Source: an uncultured Methanomassiliicoccus sp. (GTDB lineage: Archaea > Thermoplasmatota > Thermoplasmata > Methanomassiliicoccales > Methanomassiliicoccaceae). From it: a stretch of DNA of 64,000 nt. The stretch is from contig CAJKRY010000003.1 of assembly GCA_905202485.1 (NCBI GenBank), positions 62,001 to 126,000 on the forward strand, read 5' to 3'. Every line of letters starts with the position of its first letter. Position 1 is the first letter of the stretch. The position numbers and the translations under genes are program-made. The notes beneath the pieces are model-generated. The model did no database searches. It saw only the letters and a list, made by a program, of their open reading frames with translations, and was not told the origin of the DNA. This document shows positions 7,330 through 17,100 of this stretch, piece after piece.

Positions 7330-10121
7330 TGCGTGGTGTCTCAAAAAGAATAGGATCAATCAAATTCTCGATCTTATCTCCAGAAGAGATTAGAAAGATG
7401 TCAGCTACTAAAGTCATCACTGCTGACACATACGACGATGACGGTTTCCCGATTGACATGGGTCTTATGGATCCTCACTTGGGTGTCATCGAACCAGGTC
7501 TCAGATGTAAGACCTGCGGCAACAAAGTAGACGAATGCCCGGGACACTTTGGACACATAGATCTGGCAATGCCTGTAATCCATGTAGGTCTTGTAAAAGA
7601 AATTAAGAAGCTCTTGCAATCAACCTGCAAATCCTGCGGTCGTCTTCTAATGACTCAGGAAGAAGCTGCTGAAAAGACAAAGCAGATGGAAATGGTGGAA
7701 GAACTCGGCGGAGATGCGATCGACTACCGTATTCTCGCCAAAGATCTGGCTAAAGACGCATCAAAAAATGCAGTCTGTCCTCACTGTGGTGAAATCCAGG
7801 GAAAAATCACTCTTGACAAGCCTACCACATTCCGTGAAGATGGTCACAAACTCACGCCTAAAGAGGTAAGGGAGCGTCTGGAAAGAATACCCGATGAAGA
7901 TCTTCTTCCGCTTGGTATCGACCCTGCGTCATGCCGTCCTGAATGGATGGTTTTGACTGCTTTGGCCGTTCCTCCCGTGACTGTCAGGCCTTCAATTACT
8001 CTCGAATCCGGAGACAGGTCGGAAGACGATCTGACTCACAAGCTGGTAGATGTCTTAAGAATCAACCAGAGGCTCAGAGAAAACCGTGACGCCGGAGCTC
8101 CACAGCTTATCGTAGAAGATTTGTGGGAACTGCTGCAGTATCACGTTACCACCTATTACGACAACCAGACTTCTGGTATTCCGCCTGCAAGACACAGATC
8201 CGGAAGGCCTCTGAAAACACTTGTTCAAAGGCTGAAAGGTAAGGAAGGAAGGTTCAGATCAAACTTGTCTGGTAAGCGTGTTAACTTCTCAGCCCGTACT
8301 GTTATCTCTCCAGATCCGGCTTTATCCATCAATGAAGTAGGAGTGCCTTATTCTGCAGCCAGAGAGCTTACTGTACCGGTCCGTGTGACCAGGTCAAACA
8401 TGGAAGCCCTCAGAGAAATGGTCATGAGAGGAAACAACCCTCCGCTTGAGAATGGAAAGTATGTGCCAGGTGTAAACTATGTCATTCGTCCAGATGGAAG
8501 AAGGATGAAAGTCACAGAACGCAACGCCGAGACCATCGCGGAAGGACTGGAGTTAGAATATGTCATCGAAAGACATCTGATGGACAAAGACGTTGTTCTT
8601 TTCAACAGGCAGCCGTCTCTGCACAGGATGTCTATGATGGCTCATACCGTGCGTGTAATGCCCTGGAAGACTTTCAGATTCAATCTATGTGTCTGCCCTC
8701 CATACAACGCTGACTTTGACGGAGATGAAATGAATCTTCACGTTCTGCAGAGCGACGAGGCCCGTGCAGAAGCCCTTATTCTCATGAGGGTGCAGGAACA
8801 CATTCTATCTCCAAGATTCGGCGGTCCGATCATCGGAGCTATCCACGACCACATCACCGGATCATTCTTGCTGACTCACAAAAATCCTCACTTTGACGTT
8901 CAGGATACAATCAACATTCTCAGCAAAGTGAAATTTGATGAGATGCCTAAAGCGAACATCGATGAAAACGGAGACAAATACTGGACTGGTTATCAAATGT
9001 TCAGTATGATTCTGCCAGAGGATTTCAGAATAACCTTCAAATCATCCATCTGCCGCCACTGCCAGACTTGTCTGAAAGAGAACTGCGACATGGATGCCTA
9101 TGTAAAAATCAGAAACGGGCAGCATCTCTGCGGAACAATCGATGAAAATGCAATCGGGGCTTTCAAGGGAAAGATTCTCAACAAGATTGCACACGATTAT
9201 GGTTCCACGGCTGCTAAAGACTTCTTAAACAACGTTACCAAACTGGCTATTGGGGCTATCATGGCAAGAGGATTCACCACCGGCATTGATGATGAAGATA
9301 TCCCGCTCGAAGCTACTCGCCAGATTGAAGAAATGCTTGCTGACTCAGTCACTAAAGTTTCGGAGTTAGTCGAAGCATATCGTGAAGGCATACTCGAACA
9401 GCTTCCAGGACGTTCCCTTGATGAAACGTTAGAGGTGGAAGTAATGAAACTTCTCGGACGTGCCAGAGATGAAGCCGGTCAGATTGCAGGACGCCATTTA
9501 GGTATGGAGAATCCTGCGGTTATTATGGCTCGTTCTGGTGCAAGAGCATCTATGCTTAACCTGTCGCAGATGGCAGGTTGTATAGGTCAGCAGGCTGTAA
9601 GAGGAGAGCGTCTTTCCAGAGGTTACTGGAACAGAACTCTTCCGCACTTCAAGAAAGGAGATCTCGGTGCAGAAGCAAAGGGATTCGTGCAGAACTCTTA
9701 CAAGAGCGGCCTTACTCCTACAGAATTCTTCTTCCATTCTATGGGAGGAAGAGAAGGTCTCGTGGATACTGCGGTCAGAACATCCCGTTCAGGTTATATG
9801 CAGCGCCGTCTGATCAATGCTCTGGAAGATCTCAAACTGAAACAGGACGGTACAGTCCGCAACACTGCAGATATGGTCATCCAGCTGAAATACGGTGAAG
9901 ACGGAGTAGATCCTACCCGTTCTGCCAGCGGTGAAGCTCTGGATGTTGACGATATCCTTACAGAAGTTCTCGGTGACGAGGCTGAAATAATCTCTCAGAT
10001 TGAAGAGAACAAACAGACAGGTTATGCAACCATGGAACAGGATCTGATGGAAGCTGTTGCTGAAGACGATCTTGAAATGGAAGAGCCTGAATACGATCTT
10101 GGTGGCGGAGGTGAAGACTGA
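7326..10121 (+). CDS. rpoA1: DNA-directed RNA polymerase subunit A'
   Basis: Large catalytic subunit, N-terminal part (931 residues). It carries the zinc-binding clamp (CKTCGNKVDECPGHFGHI, then CKSCG), the RNA-exit and lid region with GKRVNFSARTVISPDP, and the magnesium-binding active-site motif NADFDGDEMN near residue 458. The bridge-helix region includes GQQAVRGERLSRGYW and SFEFFFHSMGGREGLVDTA-like sequence near 800. The C-terminus ends in an acidic tail. It overlaps both rpoB and rpoA'' and must assemble with the latter to complete the clamp. Confidence 0.98.
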   Translation: MMRGVSKRIGSIKFSILSPEEIRKMSATKVITADTYDDDGFPIDMGLMDPHLGVIEPGLRCKTCGNKVDECPGHFGHIDLAMPVIHVGLVKEIKKLLQSTCKSCGRLLMTQEEAAEKTKQMEMVEELGGDAIDYRILAKDLAKDASKNAVCPHCGEIQGKITLDKPTTFREDGHKLTPKEVRERLERIPDEDLLPLGIDPASCRPEWMVLTALAVPPVTVRPSITLESGDRSEDDLTHKLVDVLRINQRLRENRDAGAPQLIVEDLWELLQYHVTTYYDNQTSGIPPARHRSGRPLKTLVQRLKGKEGRFRSNLSGKRVNFSARTVISPDPALSINEVGVPYSAARELTVPVRVTRSNMEALREMVMRGNNPPLENGKYVPGVNYVIRPDGRRMKVTERNAETIAEGLELEYVIERHLMDKDVVLFNRQPSLHRMSMMAHTVRVMPWKTFRFNLCVCPPYNADFDGDEMNLHVLQSDEARAEALILMRVQEHILSPRFGGPIIGAIHDHITGSFLLTHKNPHFDVQDTINILSKVKFDEMPKANIDENGDKYWTGYQMFSMILPEDFRITFKSSICRHCQTCLKENCDMDAYVKIRNGQHLCGTIDENAIGAFKGKILNKIAHDYGSTAAKDFLNNVTKLAIGAIMARGFTTGIDDEDIPLEATRQIEEMLADSVTKVSELVEAYREGILEQLPGRSLDETLEVEVMKLLGRARDEAGQIAGRHLGMENPAVIMARSGARASMLNLSQMAGCIGQQAVRGERLSRGYWNRTLPHFKKGDLGAEAKGFVQNSYKSGLTPTEFFFHSMGGREGLVDTAVRTSRSGYMQRRLINALEDLKLKQDGTVRNTADMVIQLKYGEDGVDPTRSASGEALDVDDILTEVLGDEAEIISQIEENKQTGYATMEQDLMEAVAEDDLEMEEPEYDLGGGGED

Positions 10122-11572
10122 TGGCACGCAAAGACACACAAAATGCACTCCGCAGGAGAGGCGTTGGCGATTTAGTAATTGAAAAACTTCTCTCTAAATA
10201 TTCGACTATCGGGGATGTTTCAGCAGCTTCAGTTGAAGAACTGATAAATGCCGGTCTTACAAGCGAAGAGGCTTCAGACGTCTTTGCCAAGGTAGGAAAA
10301 TCTACCGTAAAGCGCGAGACTAAGAAGTCATCCAGTAAAAAACAGCAGGAAGCTCCGGCTGAAAAAGTCCACTACAACCTTGTAGACAAATCCAGAGCGC
10401 ACACTGAGCTGGAAGAAAAGCTTCTCACCATGCTGGAAGAAAACGACATGAATCTCCCGATGCGCGTTGTTACTACCATTGCTTCCCGTATTGAAGGAAT
10501 AAGCATTCCAGAAGAGAAGGTACTCGAGGTTCTGAAAAAATCATACTCCCGCTACCTTGAGCATCAAATGGATGCAAACGAGTCTGCAGGTATTCTGGCT
10601 GCGCAGTCCATCGGTGAACCTGGTACCCAGATGACCATGCGTACTTTCCACTACGCAGGTGTAGCTGAAATCAACGTTACATTAGGTCTGCCTCGTCTCA
10701 TTGAAATTGTAGATGCCAGGCGCGTTCCTTCCACGCCAATGATGGAAGTGCACATCGAACCAGCTTATATGGGGGATGTAGACATTGTGCGTAAAGTAGC
10801 TTCAAAAATTGAGAAGACTACCTTACTGGACATAGCAGACATCGAAACAGATATCGCCAACATGAAAGTTGTCGTACATTTGGATCCAGTAAAGCTTGAA
10901 CAGAAAGACATAACAATTCAACAAATCCAGGAGAAGCTGTCCAAGGACCGCCGTCTCCGCGGATTAGTAACTGTTGAAGACGGTCAGGTCGTAATATCTT
11001 CAGACGAGCCTTCATTCAAAAAACTGCAGGCAATCGTCCAGGCAAGCCGCGATGCAGTCATTCAAGGTCTTGACGGCATTGAGAGAGCTATTCTGCGTAA
11101 GCAGGGCAATGAGTATGTCATATATACTGCAGGATCAAACCTGCGTGACGTTCTTAATGAAGATAAAGTCGATAAGACACGTACAACCACAAACTCTATT
11201 CAGGAAATCTATGATGTCCTGGGAGTTGAAGCCGCTCGTAACTCAATCATCAACGAAGCTTCCAAAACACTGGAAGAACAGGGTTTGAGCGTTGACATAA
11301 GACACATTATGCTGGTCGCGGACCTTATGACAAACGACGGAGACGTCAAAGCCATAGGGAGGCACGGCATATCAGGTAGGAAATCTAGTGTACTAGCTAG
11401 AGCAGCATTTGAAATAACAGCCACCCATCTACTGCATGCTGCCCTTACTGGTGAAGTCGACTACCTGGACGGGGTGGCTGAGAACATTATAGTGGGACAA
11501 CCAGTGACACTCGGAACAGGAGCTGTGAATCTGATATACTCCCCGAAACGGCCTAAGGAGGCACAAGAATGA
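10121..11572 (+). CDS. rpoA2: DNA-directed RNA polymerase subunit A'' with N-terminal helix-hairpin-helix extension
   Basis: C-terminal part of the large subunit (483 residues), containing QSIGEPGTQMTMRTFHYAGV (trigger loop region, near residue 165), LGLPRLIEIVDAR and the C-terminal GDVKAIGRHGISGRKSSVLARAAFE. The length is greater than the roughly 380-400 residues I know for archaeal A''. The excess is an N-terminal segment (residues about 1-60) with a helix-hairpin-helix pattern (RRRGVGDLVIEKLLSKY, then GLTSEEASDVFAKVG), joined by a charged linker (about 61-85). The ATG overlaps the rpoA' stop by one base, which supports the long start. Confidence 0.95.
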   Translation: MARKDTQNALRRRGVGDLVIEKLLSKYSTIGDVSAASVEELINAGLTSEEASDVFAKVGKSTVKRETKKSSSKKQQEAPAEKVHYNLVDKSRAHTELEEKLLTMLEENDMNLPMRVVTTIASRIEGISIPEEKVLEVLKKSYSRYLEHQMDANESAGILAAQSIGEPGTQMTMRTFHYAGVAEINVTLGLPRLIEIVDARRVPSTPMMEVHIEPAYMGDVDIVRKVASKIEKTTLLDIADIETDIANMKVVVHLDPVKLEQKDITIQQIQEKLSKDRRLRGLVTVEDGQVVISSDEPSFKKLQAIVQASRDAVIQGLDGIERAILRKQGNEYVIYTAGSNLRDVLNEDKVDKTRTTTNSIQEIYDVLGVEAARNSIINEASKTLEEQGLSVDIRHIMLVADLMTNDGDVKAIGRHGISGRKSSVLARAAFEITATHLLHAALTGEVDYLDGVAENIIVGQPVTLGTGAVNLIYSPKRPKEAQE

Positions 11573-11847
11573 TAGATTTAGGAAGAGCAATTAAGGCCGC
11601 TGCTACCACCGGTAAAGTGGTCTACGGCGTGCAGCAGGCAGAGAAGGCAATAAACAGCGGAGATGCAAAAATCGTAATCATCGCTGCCAATTGCCCGAGT
11701 GAGTTCCTCCAATCTGGAAACCACAACACAAAGGTTTACAAGTATGAGGGAACCAATATGGATCTAGGCGCACTATGCGGAAAACCATTCTCGGTATCTG
11801 CCCTGGCTGTCATAGACAAGGGTACCTCAAATATTCTCTCGCTGTGA
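11569..11847 (+). CDS. rpl30e: Ribosomal protein L30e
   Basis: Large-subunit ribosomal protein of the L7Ae/L30e/S12e superfamily, 92 residues. It shows KAAATTGKVVYGVQQAEKAI, IVIIAANCPSEF and a typical C-terminal GKPFSVSALAVIDKG. The start overlaps rpoA'' by four bases (ATGA). Its place between rpoA'' and nusA is the standard archaeal order. Confidence 0.95.
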   Translation: MIDLGRAIKAAATTGKVVYGVQQAEKAINSGDAKIVIIAANCPSEFLQSGNHNTKVYKYEGTNMDLGALCGKPFSVSALAVIDKGTSNILSL

Positions 11848-11853
11848 TGAAAT

Positions 11854-12282
11854 ATGCCAACGGAAATAACATTTACAGAGGATACTCTTCGTTACATAAA
11901 CCTCTTTGAACAGGTAACAAAAACGAGAGTAAAAGACTGCATGGAAGCAGAGGACAAGCTGGTGTTCGTCGTCGAACCCGGCCAGGCCAACCGTGCTGTG
12001 GGAAAAGGCGGGGAAAACGTCATCCGTCTGAAAAATCAGACAGGAAGAAACATTCAGGTTGTCGAATACTCTGACGATCCAGAAACATTCATCAAGAATG
12101 TATTCTACAACTACAATGTCCAGAAAGTGGAGATTGAGTCGCGCGGCAATGTTCTGCATGCTACCGTGACCGTTGATCCAAAAGTAAAAGGACGCGCCAT
12201 TGGCAAAAATGGACGCAACCTTAAACTCGCCAGAGACATCGTTAACAGACACCACAACGTTCAGAGCATCAGTGTCGCTTAA
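11854..12282 (+). CDS. nusA: NusA-like transcription termination/antitermination factor
   Basis: A 142-residue archaeal NusA made of two KH domains and no S1 domain. Each KH domain carries a GxxG-type loop: AVGKGGENVIRLK near residue 49 and AIGKNGRNLKLAR near 120. It probably binds nascent RNA. It is the last gene of this operon: rpsL, rpsG and EF-2, which often follow in archaea, are absent. Its last 14 bases overlap the 3' end of the convergent radical SAM gene. Confidence 0.93.
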   Translation: MPTEITFTEDTLRYINLFEQVTKTRVKDCMEAEDKLVFVVEPGQANRAVGKGGENVIRLKNQTGRNIQVVEYSDDPETFIKNVFYNYNVQKVEIESRGNVLHATVTVDPKVKGRAIGKNGRNLKLARDIVNRHHNVQSISVA

Positions 12283-13324
12283 GCGGTTCTCTCTCAACCT
12301 CTAACCGGTCCGCTGTAGGATATTCTTCTACAATGAAAGAATCGTAGGGGAGGTCTTCAAAGATCTCTTCCAGAATCCACGGCGCGACTTCAATTCTTTC
12401 TTTTTCTTTATCAAAATGCATTAATTCTTCAGGAACATCGAACTTATTTTTTAGAATTTCAGCAATTTTGCTAGGGTCTCCTTCAACCACTCCTTTCAGC
12501 AGCGTTCCATCATCGGTTATCATGTCTGAAGGAAGGGAAGTCTTCAAGGCTCTTCTTTTAAGCCTCTGCCTCAACTGGACGGCGTCTTTGAAACTTGATG
12601 AACAGTAGTGAATGGGCATTTTGGCATTTTTTATCATTTCATATGCCAATTCCCCGCTTCCTGCTACAGCGCTGGAAATTTCATCTTTGGCAGCGAAGCC
12701 TCTTTTTTCCAGCTCATCCCAGTTGCCTTCTGAGAATTCCAATTCATTCAGGTTAATAAAGTCAAGTCCTGTTCTTTCTCCGAATTTAATCAATTCCTGA
12801 ATCTCTTTTTCTCTTCCAGGAATGGCGGGAATTTCAAATCCAATGCTCATTTTTGTATTTTTTATAAACTCTTCAAGTTCCGGCAGTTCGCCCCATTTTT
12901 CTGCGGGGGGATGAATTCTAAGCTCATCCAGTCCGGCTTTTTCCAGTCTGTTATATGCATCAGTGTCCAGCGATGCTGTATACAGATGAATGTGATGTTT
13001 TTTTCCAAAATGATGTTTTAATAATTCTATGTAATGAATTGTTCTCTCCAGTGATTTAACAGGGTCTCCTCCCGTGATGCCGGTGCCTTCAGCATCAATT
13101 GATTCCGCTTCAGCAATTATATCCTCATCAGATGAGACTAATTTTTCATCCGCATAGATGACATCTTTGCCTTTCTTTTTAGATGAAAGCGGGCAGTAGA
13201 AACATCCGGAATCACAGCGTCCTGATACAAGCAGTACCAGTTTTGCGCCCTTTCTGCACATTACACAGCCCTTTGGGAGACGTCCTGTATAGATGGAATC
13301 GGCTTCCATCTTCTCAGTTTTCAT
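12269..13324 (-). CDS. Radical SAM protein (COG2108-like)
   Basis: A 351-residue radical SAM enzyme of unknown reaction. The SAM cluster motif is CDSGCFYCPL near residue 39, preceded by a CxxC (GCVMCRKG) that may bind metal, and followed by GITGGDP, the glycine-rich SAM contact. The C-terminal part contains HYCSSSFKDAVQLRQRLKRR, a conserved feature of this family. I relate it to the archaeal group annotated as similar to pyruvate formate-lyase activating enzymes. A second ATG five codons in (MEAD) is a possible start. TATA-like sequence upstream (13340-13350) suggests its own promoter. Confidence 0.8.
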   Translation of the reverse strand: MKTEKMEADSIYTGRLPKGCVMCRKGAKLVLLVSGRCDSGCFYCPLSSKKKGKDVIYADEKLVSSDEDIIAEAESIDAEGTGITGGDPVKSLERTIHYIELLKHHFGKKHHIHLYTASLDTDAYNRLEKAGLDELRIHPPAEKWGELPELEEFIKNTKMSIGFEIPAIPGREKEIQELIKFGERTGLDFINLNELEFSEGNWDELEKRGFAAKDEISSAVAGSGELAYEMIKNAKMPIHYCSSSFKDAVQLRQRLKRRALKTSLPSDMITDDGTLLKGVVEGDPSKIAEILKNKFDVPEELMHFDKEKERIEVAPWILEEIFEDLPYDSFIVEEYPTADRLEVEREPLKRH

Positions 13325-13407
13325 GTTCCTGAAGTTACATATTATCTATATATCATCGCGTCCGGCAGACAGATCATATATACTAACTGTAATTACATCG
13401 TGATCAA

Positions 13408-14055
13408 ATGAGAATGGATTCCCGTCTTATCTTAGCTCTGGATGAAACCGATGTACCTAAGGCGCTGCACGTTTTGGATGAAGTCTGTGGCATCATCGAT
13501 GCAGTTAAAATAAACTGGCCGTTAATTCTCTCAGCCGGCCCGGAGATTATAACCATGCTTTCTCAGAAGGCTGAAGTAATCTGTGATTTCAAGATTGCAG
13601 ACATTCCCAACACAGACAGGCTGATCATCGAGCAGTCAATAAAACGCGGGGCATCCGGAGTGATCGTTCATGCCTTCACCGGCACCGACTCTCTAAAAGA
13701 ATGTGTGAGTGCAGCAGCAGGAAAAGACGTATTCGTTGTTACTGAAATGTCGCATCCGGGAGGACAGGAGTTCACTGCCAGACACGCAGAGGAATTCGCA
13801 GCAATGGCCGCTGAGTGCGGAGCATCAGGCCTGATCGCTCCTGCCACCAGGCCGGAACGTATAAAAAAGATCAGGGAGGCGGCAGGCGGCCTTCTGATTT
13901 TATCTCCTGGAGTAGGCGCCCAGGGAGGATCAGCTTCAAGCGCCATTTTGAACGGTGCAGATTATGTGATCGTAGGCCGATCAATTTACGGAAGCAGCGA
14001 TCCAAAAGCCTCCGCTCAGAAGTTGGCGGAGGAAATTAAGGCTCTGCAGATATAA
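13408..14055 (+). CDS. pyrF: Orotidine 5'-phosphate decarboxylase
   Basis: Final step of UMP synthesis: decarboxylation of orotidine monophosphate. The 215-residue TIM barrel shows LALDETD at the start, the catalytic DxKxxD tetrad motif DFKIADIPNT near residue 60, VHAFTG, VTEMSHPG and the phosphate-binding GVGAQGG and VIVGRSIY. A TATA-like CATATATA at 13375-13382 would place the transcript start close to the ATG, so the message may be almost leaderless. Confidence 0.95.
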   Translation: MRMDSRLILALDETDVPKALHVLDEVCGIIDAVKINWPLILSAGPEIITMLSQKAEVICDFKIADIPNTDRLIIEQSIKRGASGVIVHAFTGTDSLKECVSAAAGKDVFVVTEMSHPGGQEFTARHAEEFAAMAAECGASGLIAPATRPERIKKIREAAGGLLILSPGVGAQGGSASSAILNGADYVIVGRSIYGSSDPKASAQKLAEEIKALQI

Positions 14056-14075
14056 GCTGTCTTTAGATGACAGCT
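14055..14075 (+). terminator. Hairpin after pyrF
   Basis: AGCTGTC (14055-14061) pairs with GACAGCT (14069-14075), beginning in the stop codon, followed by a pyrimidine-rich stretch. It separates pyrF from the aglB promoter. Confidence 0.5.
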
Positions 14076-14111
14076 TTCTATCCAACTTTTCTAGCTGTAG
14101 CGAGAGCATAG

Positions 14112-14120
14112 ATTATAAAT
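14112..14120 (+). promoter_or_regulatory. TATA box of aglB
   Basis: ATTATAAAT lies about 50 bases before the aglB ATG. The predicted transcript start near 14143 leaves a short leader. Confidence 0.5.
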
Positions 14121-14166
14121 AGCTCTCCAAGGATGAGTGGAAGATTCTACCTAGGAGACCTTATAA

Positions 14167-17100
14167 ATGGAATCAGACGAAGGTAAGCCGGCAGAGCGGC
14201 TTAGATGGGATTTGAAGAGGCCTAATCGAGGCACTACTTCCAGTTCACACGGCTTTAAAGATTGGTTGCGTGGACGCTGGAGTACTGTTTTGATCTTAGT
14301 TGCTATCATTTTTTTGGCACTATTTGTGCGTAGCTACTTTGGCTATTCCACTTCTGTGGATGGAGGCTTTTTGATTGCTGGTGGTTATGACGCTTATTAT
14401 CATCAACATATTATTGAGTATATTAACAGCCAACATTCTCACCTTCTCTGGGATGAGGCCTTCAATTATCCATTCGGAATGAACAATCCGATACCACCTC
14501 TGTATGACTGGTCAGTAGCCATAACCGGACAGGTTATTTCAGCTGTCACTGGTATGGCTGTAAATGATGCATCAGCATTTGCTCTACTCTTTTCCTCTGC
14601 AATCTGGGGAGCATTAGCCTGTATTCCAATCTTCCTTATCGGAAAAACATTGGTAAACAGGAGAGTCGGCCTGATGGCAGCTTTCCTCTACGCTATAATG
14701 TCTGGAAGCGTCATTAAGACAGTATTCTCTGAAGCTGACTATTTCGGCATGGCTCTATTCTTTGCAACGTTCGCGCTTTACTTTATGATCCGTTCGCTGC
14801 AGAGCTCAAAGGCCTCAAACGCGGTAGGTTCGTGGAAATCCGGATTTAAAGAACATCTGAACAACAAGAGATCGCTCATCTTTGCAGTAATGGCCGGTAC
14901 GTGTTTAGCGGCTGTTGCCTTTATGTGGACCGGATACACCTTTCTGGTCTCCATCGTTCTGATCTACTTCCTTGTTCAGGCATTTATTAACAGATTCAAA
15001 AACGTTGACATTACTGGAGAACTCATCTCCATGGTAGTTATGCTGGGAGTTACATTCCTGTTTATTGCTCCTGTATATTACCAGCTCGGCTTCATGGGTT
15101 CACTTACACCTGCTTTCTTACTATTCTTAGGAACAATCGTAATCGGATTGATTTCAATCTTCTCCAAGGAACTGCCTTGGATTCTTTCAATCCCGGTCAT
15201 GCTCGTTGTTCTTGTAGTCGGACTTGTGGCAATACACTTTGTCTGGCCAGGAGTATTAAGTGCAACACTGTTCGGTGTAGATTACTCAATATTCAATACA
15301 ATCTCATTAACGAATGAATCCTTCTCAAAATATGTACTGTCGTTTGGTGCAATCACCTTCTGGCTTGCTCTGATCGGAGCTGCCTGGGCAGTACTGAAAA
15401 TCCGCAAGAGCACCTCCTCTGTGCTGGTGTTCGCCGCAGTTGCAACTGTATTATACATGTATCTTGCAACAGTATCTTCAGGATTCATCTATCTCGCAAC
15501 ACCCATCTTTGCTATTGCATCAGCATGGGTTCTGGGATACATAATTGATAAATTACATTTCGAGGATATCTCCCGAAACATTGTGGGTTTCTGGTCAAAT
15601 CCTACACACAATCTTAGAAAAGTTTTCAACTTGAAGCATGTCGTAGGAGTGCTTTTCATAGTTGTAATGATCCTTGTGCCCAATGCATGGGGTGCAGTCG
15701 ATGCAGCCATTCCATACTCTGACAAAGCAGAATATGACGAGGGTGTGTTCGACGCTATGCCTGACTTCCTGCATCCAAGCGGCATAGATTCCTATGACGA
15801 ACTCAGCAGCCTTTGGTACTTAGGTGCATTCTCCTATTACCTGACGCTTGACGACTCTTATCTGGCGCAAGCGCTAGACTGGCTGTCGAAACAGAATATA
15901 GATGTGGTGAATATAGGCGATAAACCTGCTGTAATGGTATGGAACGGATACGGACCTCAGGTCGTACAGAACGGTTCACACCCAGTCTTGTCATCACAGA
16001 TGTACTCTGATGCCGAGTTTACAAGCGCTTTCCTCACCGCTAAGAGCGAAGAAGAGGGAATTGCCCTGCTGGTTATCCGCGCCTTGGAATATGACTACTC
16101 AGAGAATAATAATGCATTCTCCAGCGAGGTCAGAAACATCTTAGGCGAGGATCTTGCCAACAAACTTACAGATATCTTCGAGAACCCCTCTAAATACATT
16201 CAGACAGTTCTCGATGACCCTGACACCTATGGACACCGTACAAGCGATCTCTCGGCAACCAACGCAAAATACGCTGTTGCCTCTCATGAGCTGGCCTCAT
16301 CTGACGATCTGATTCAGATTTACAGTGACATCAGAAATGTCACGGATCTGGACTTCGGATACTTCATGTTTGATTCTAGCATATACCCGCTTGGCTACCA
16401 GTCTCAGGGTGTCCTTTACGTAGCAGCTTCACTGTCAGACTATGTGCTTGACTCCTATACTGGAGCTCCCACAGACTTCTACTCTATCTCTGCCTACGTT
16501 TACAATCCAAACACATCATCACTTTCAGTTGTAGATGCAAAAGACATACCGGCTGGATATACAGTAATCTCATACATGCTGTCATATACAGACACATTCT
16601 ACAATTCAATACTCTACAAATCATTCATGGGTTCCTCCGGCAGCGGAAATGCTGGAATGGGTCTTGCTCACTTCAAGCAGGTTTATCAGACAGCATACTA
16701 CAACCCGTATGACTTAGCTGACGATGCTGACAATGCTGCCAAAGAGGAATACAACAAGCATTGGAAGATAATCTCCATTGAAGAGGCCAAAGACATTCAG
16801 AAAAAAATTGATGCCGGCGAATGGAAAGATCCTGAAACCGGAGAGACTGGAACCGTAGACTTCACCAGGTACCCCAACGCCGGCGGAGCTGTAATCCTTG
16901 ATTATTACAACGGTGCAGTCCTCAAGGGCACAGTAACATCTGAAATCGACAACCTGCCTCTGGAAGGAGTACATGTCTCTGCAGTCGACGAAATGGGCGT
17001 TGTCCATGAGACTGTAGAAACTGATGAAAACGGTGAATACACACTCCATCTTCCATACGGTGATGCTGATGATGACTGGAACGGCATTGAAGTCGTTTAT

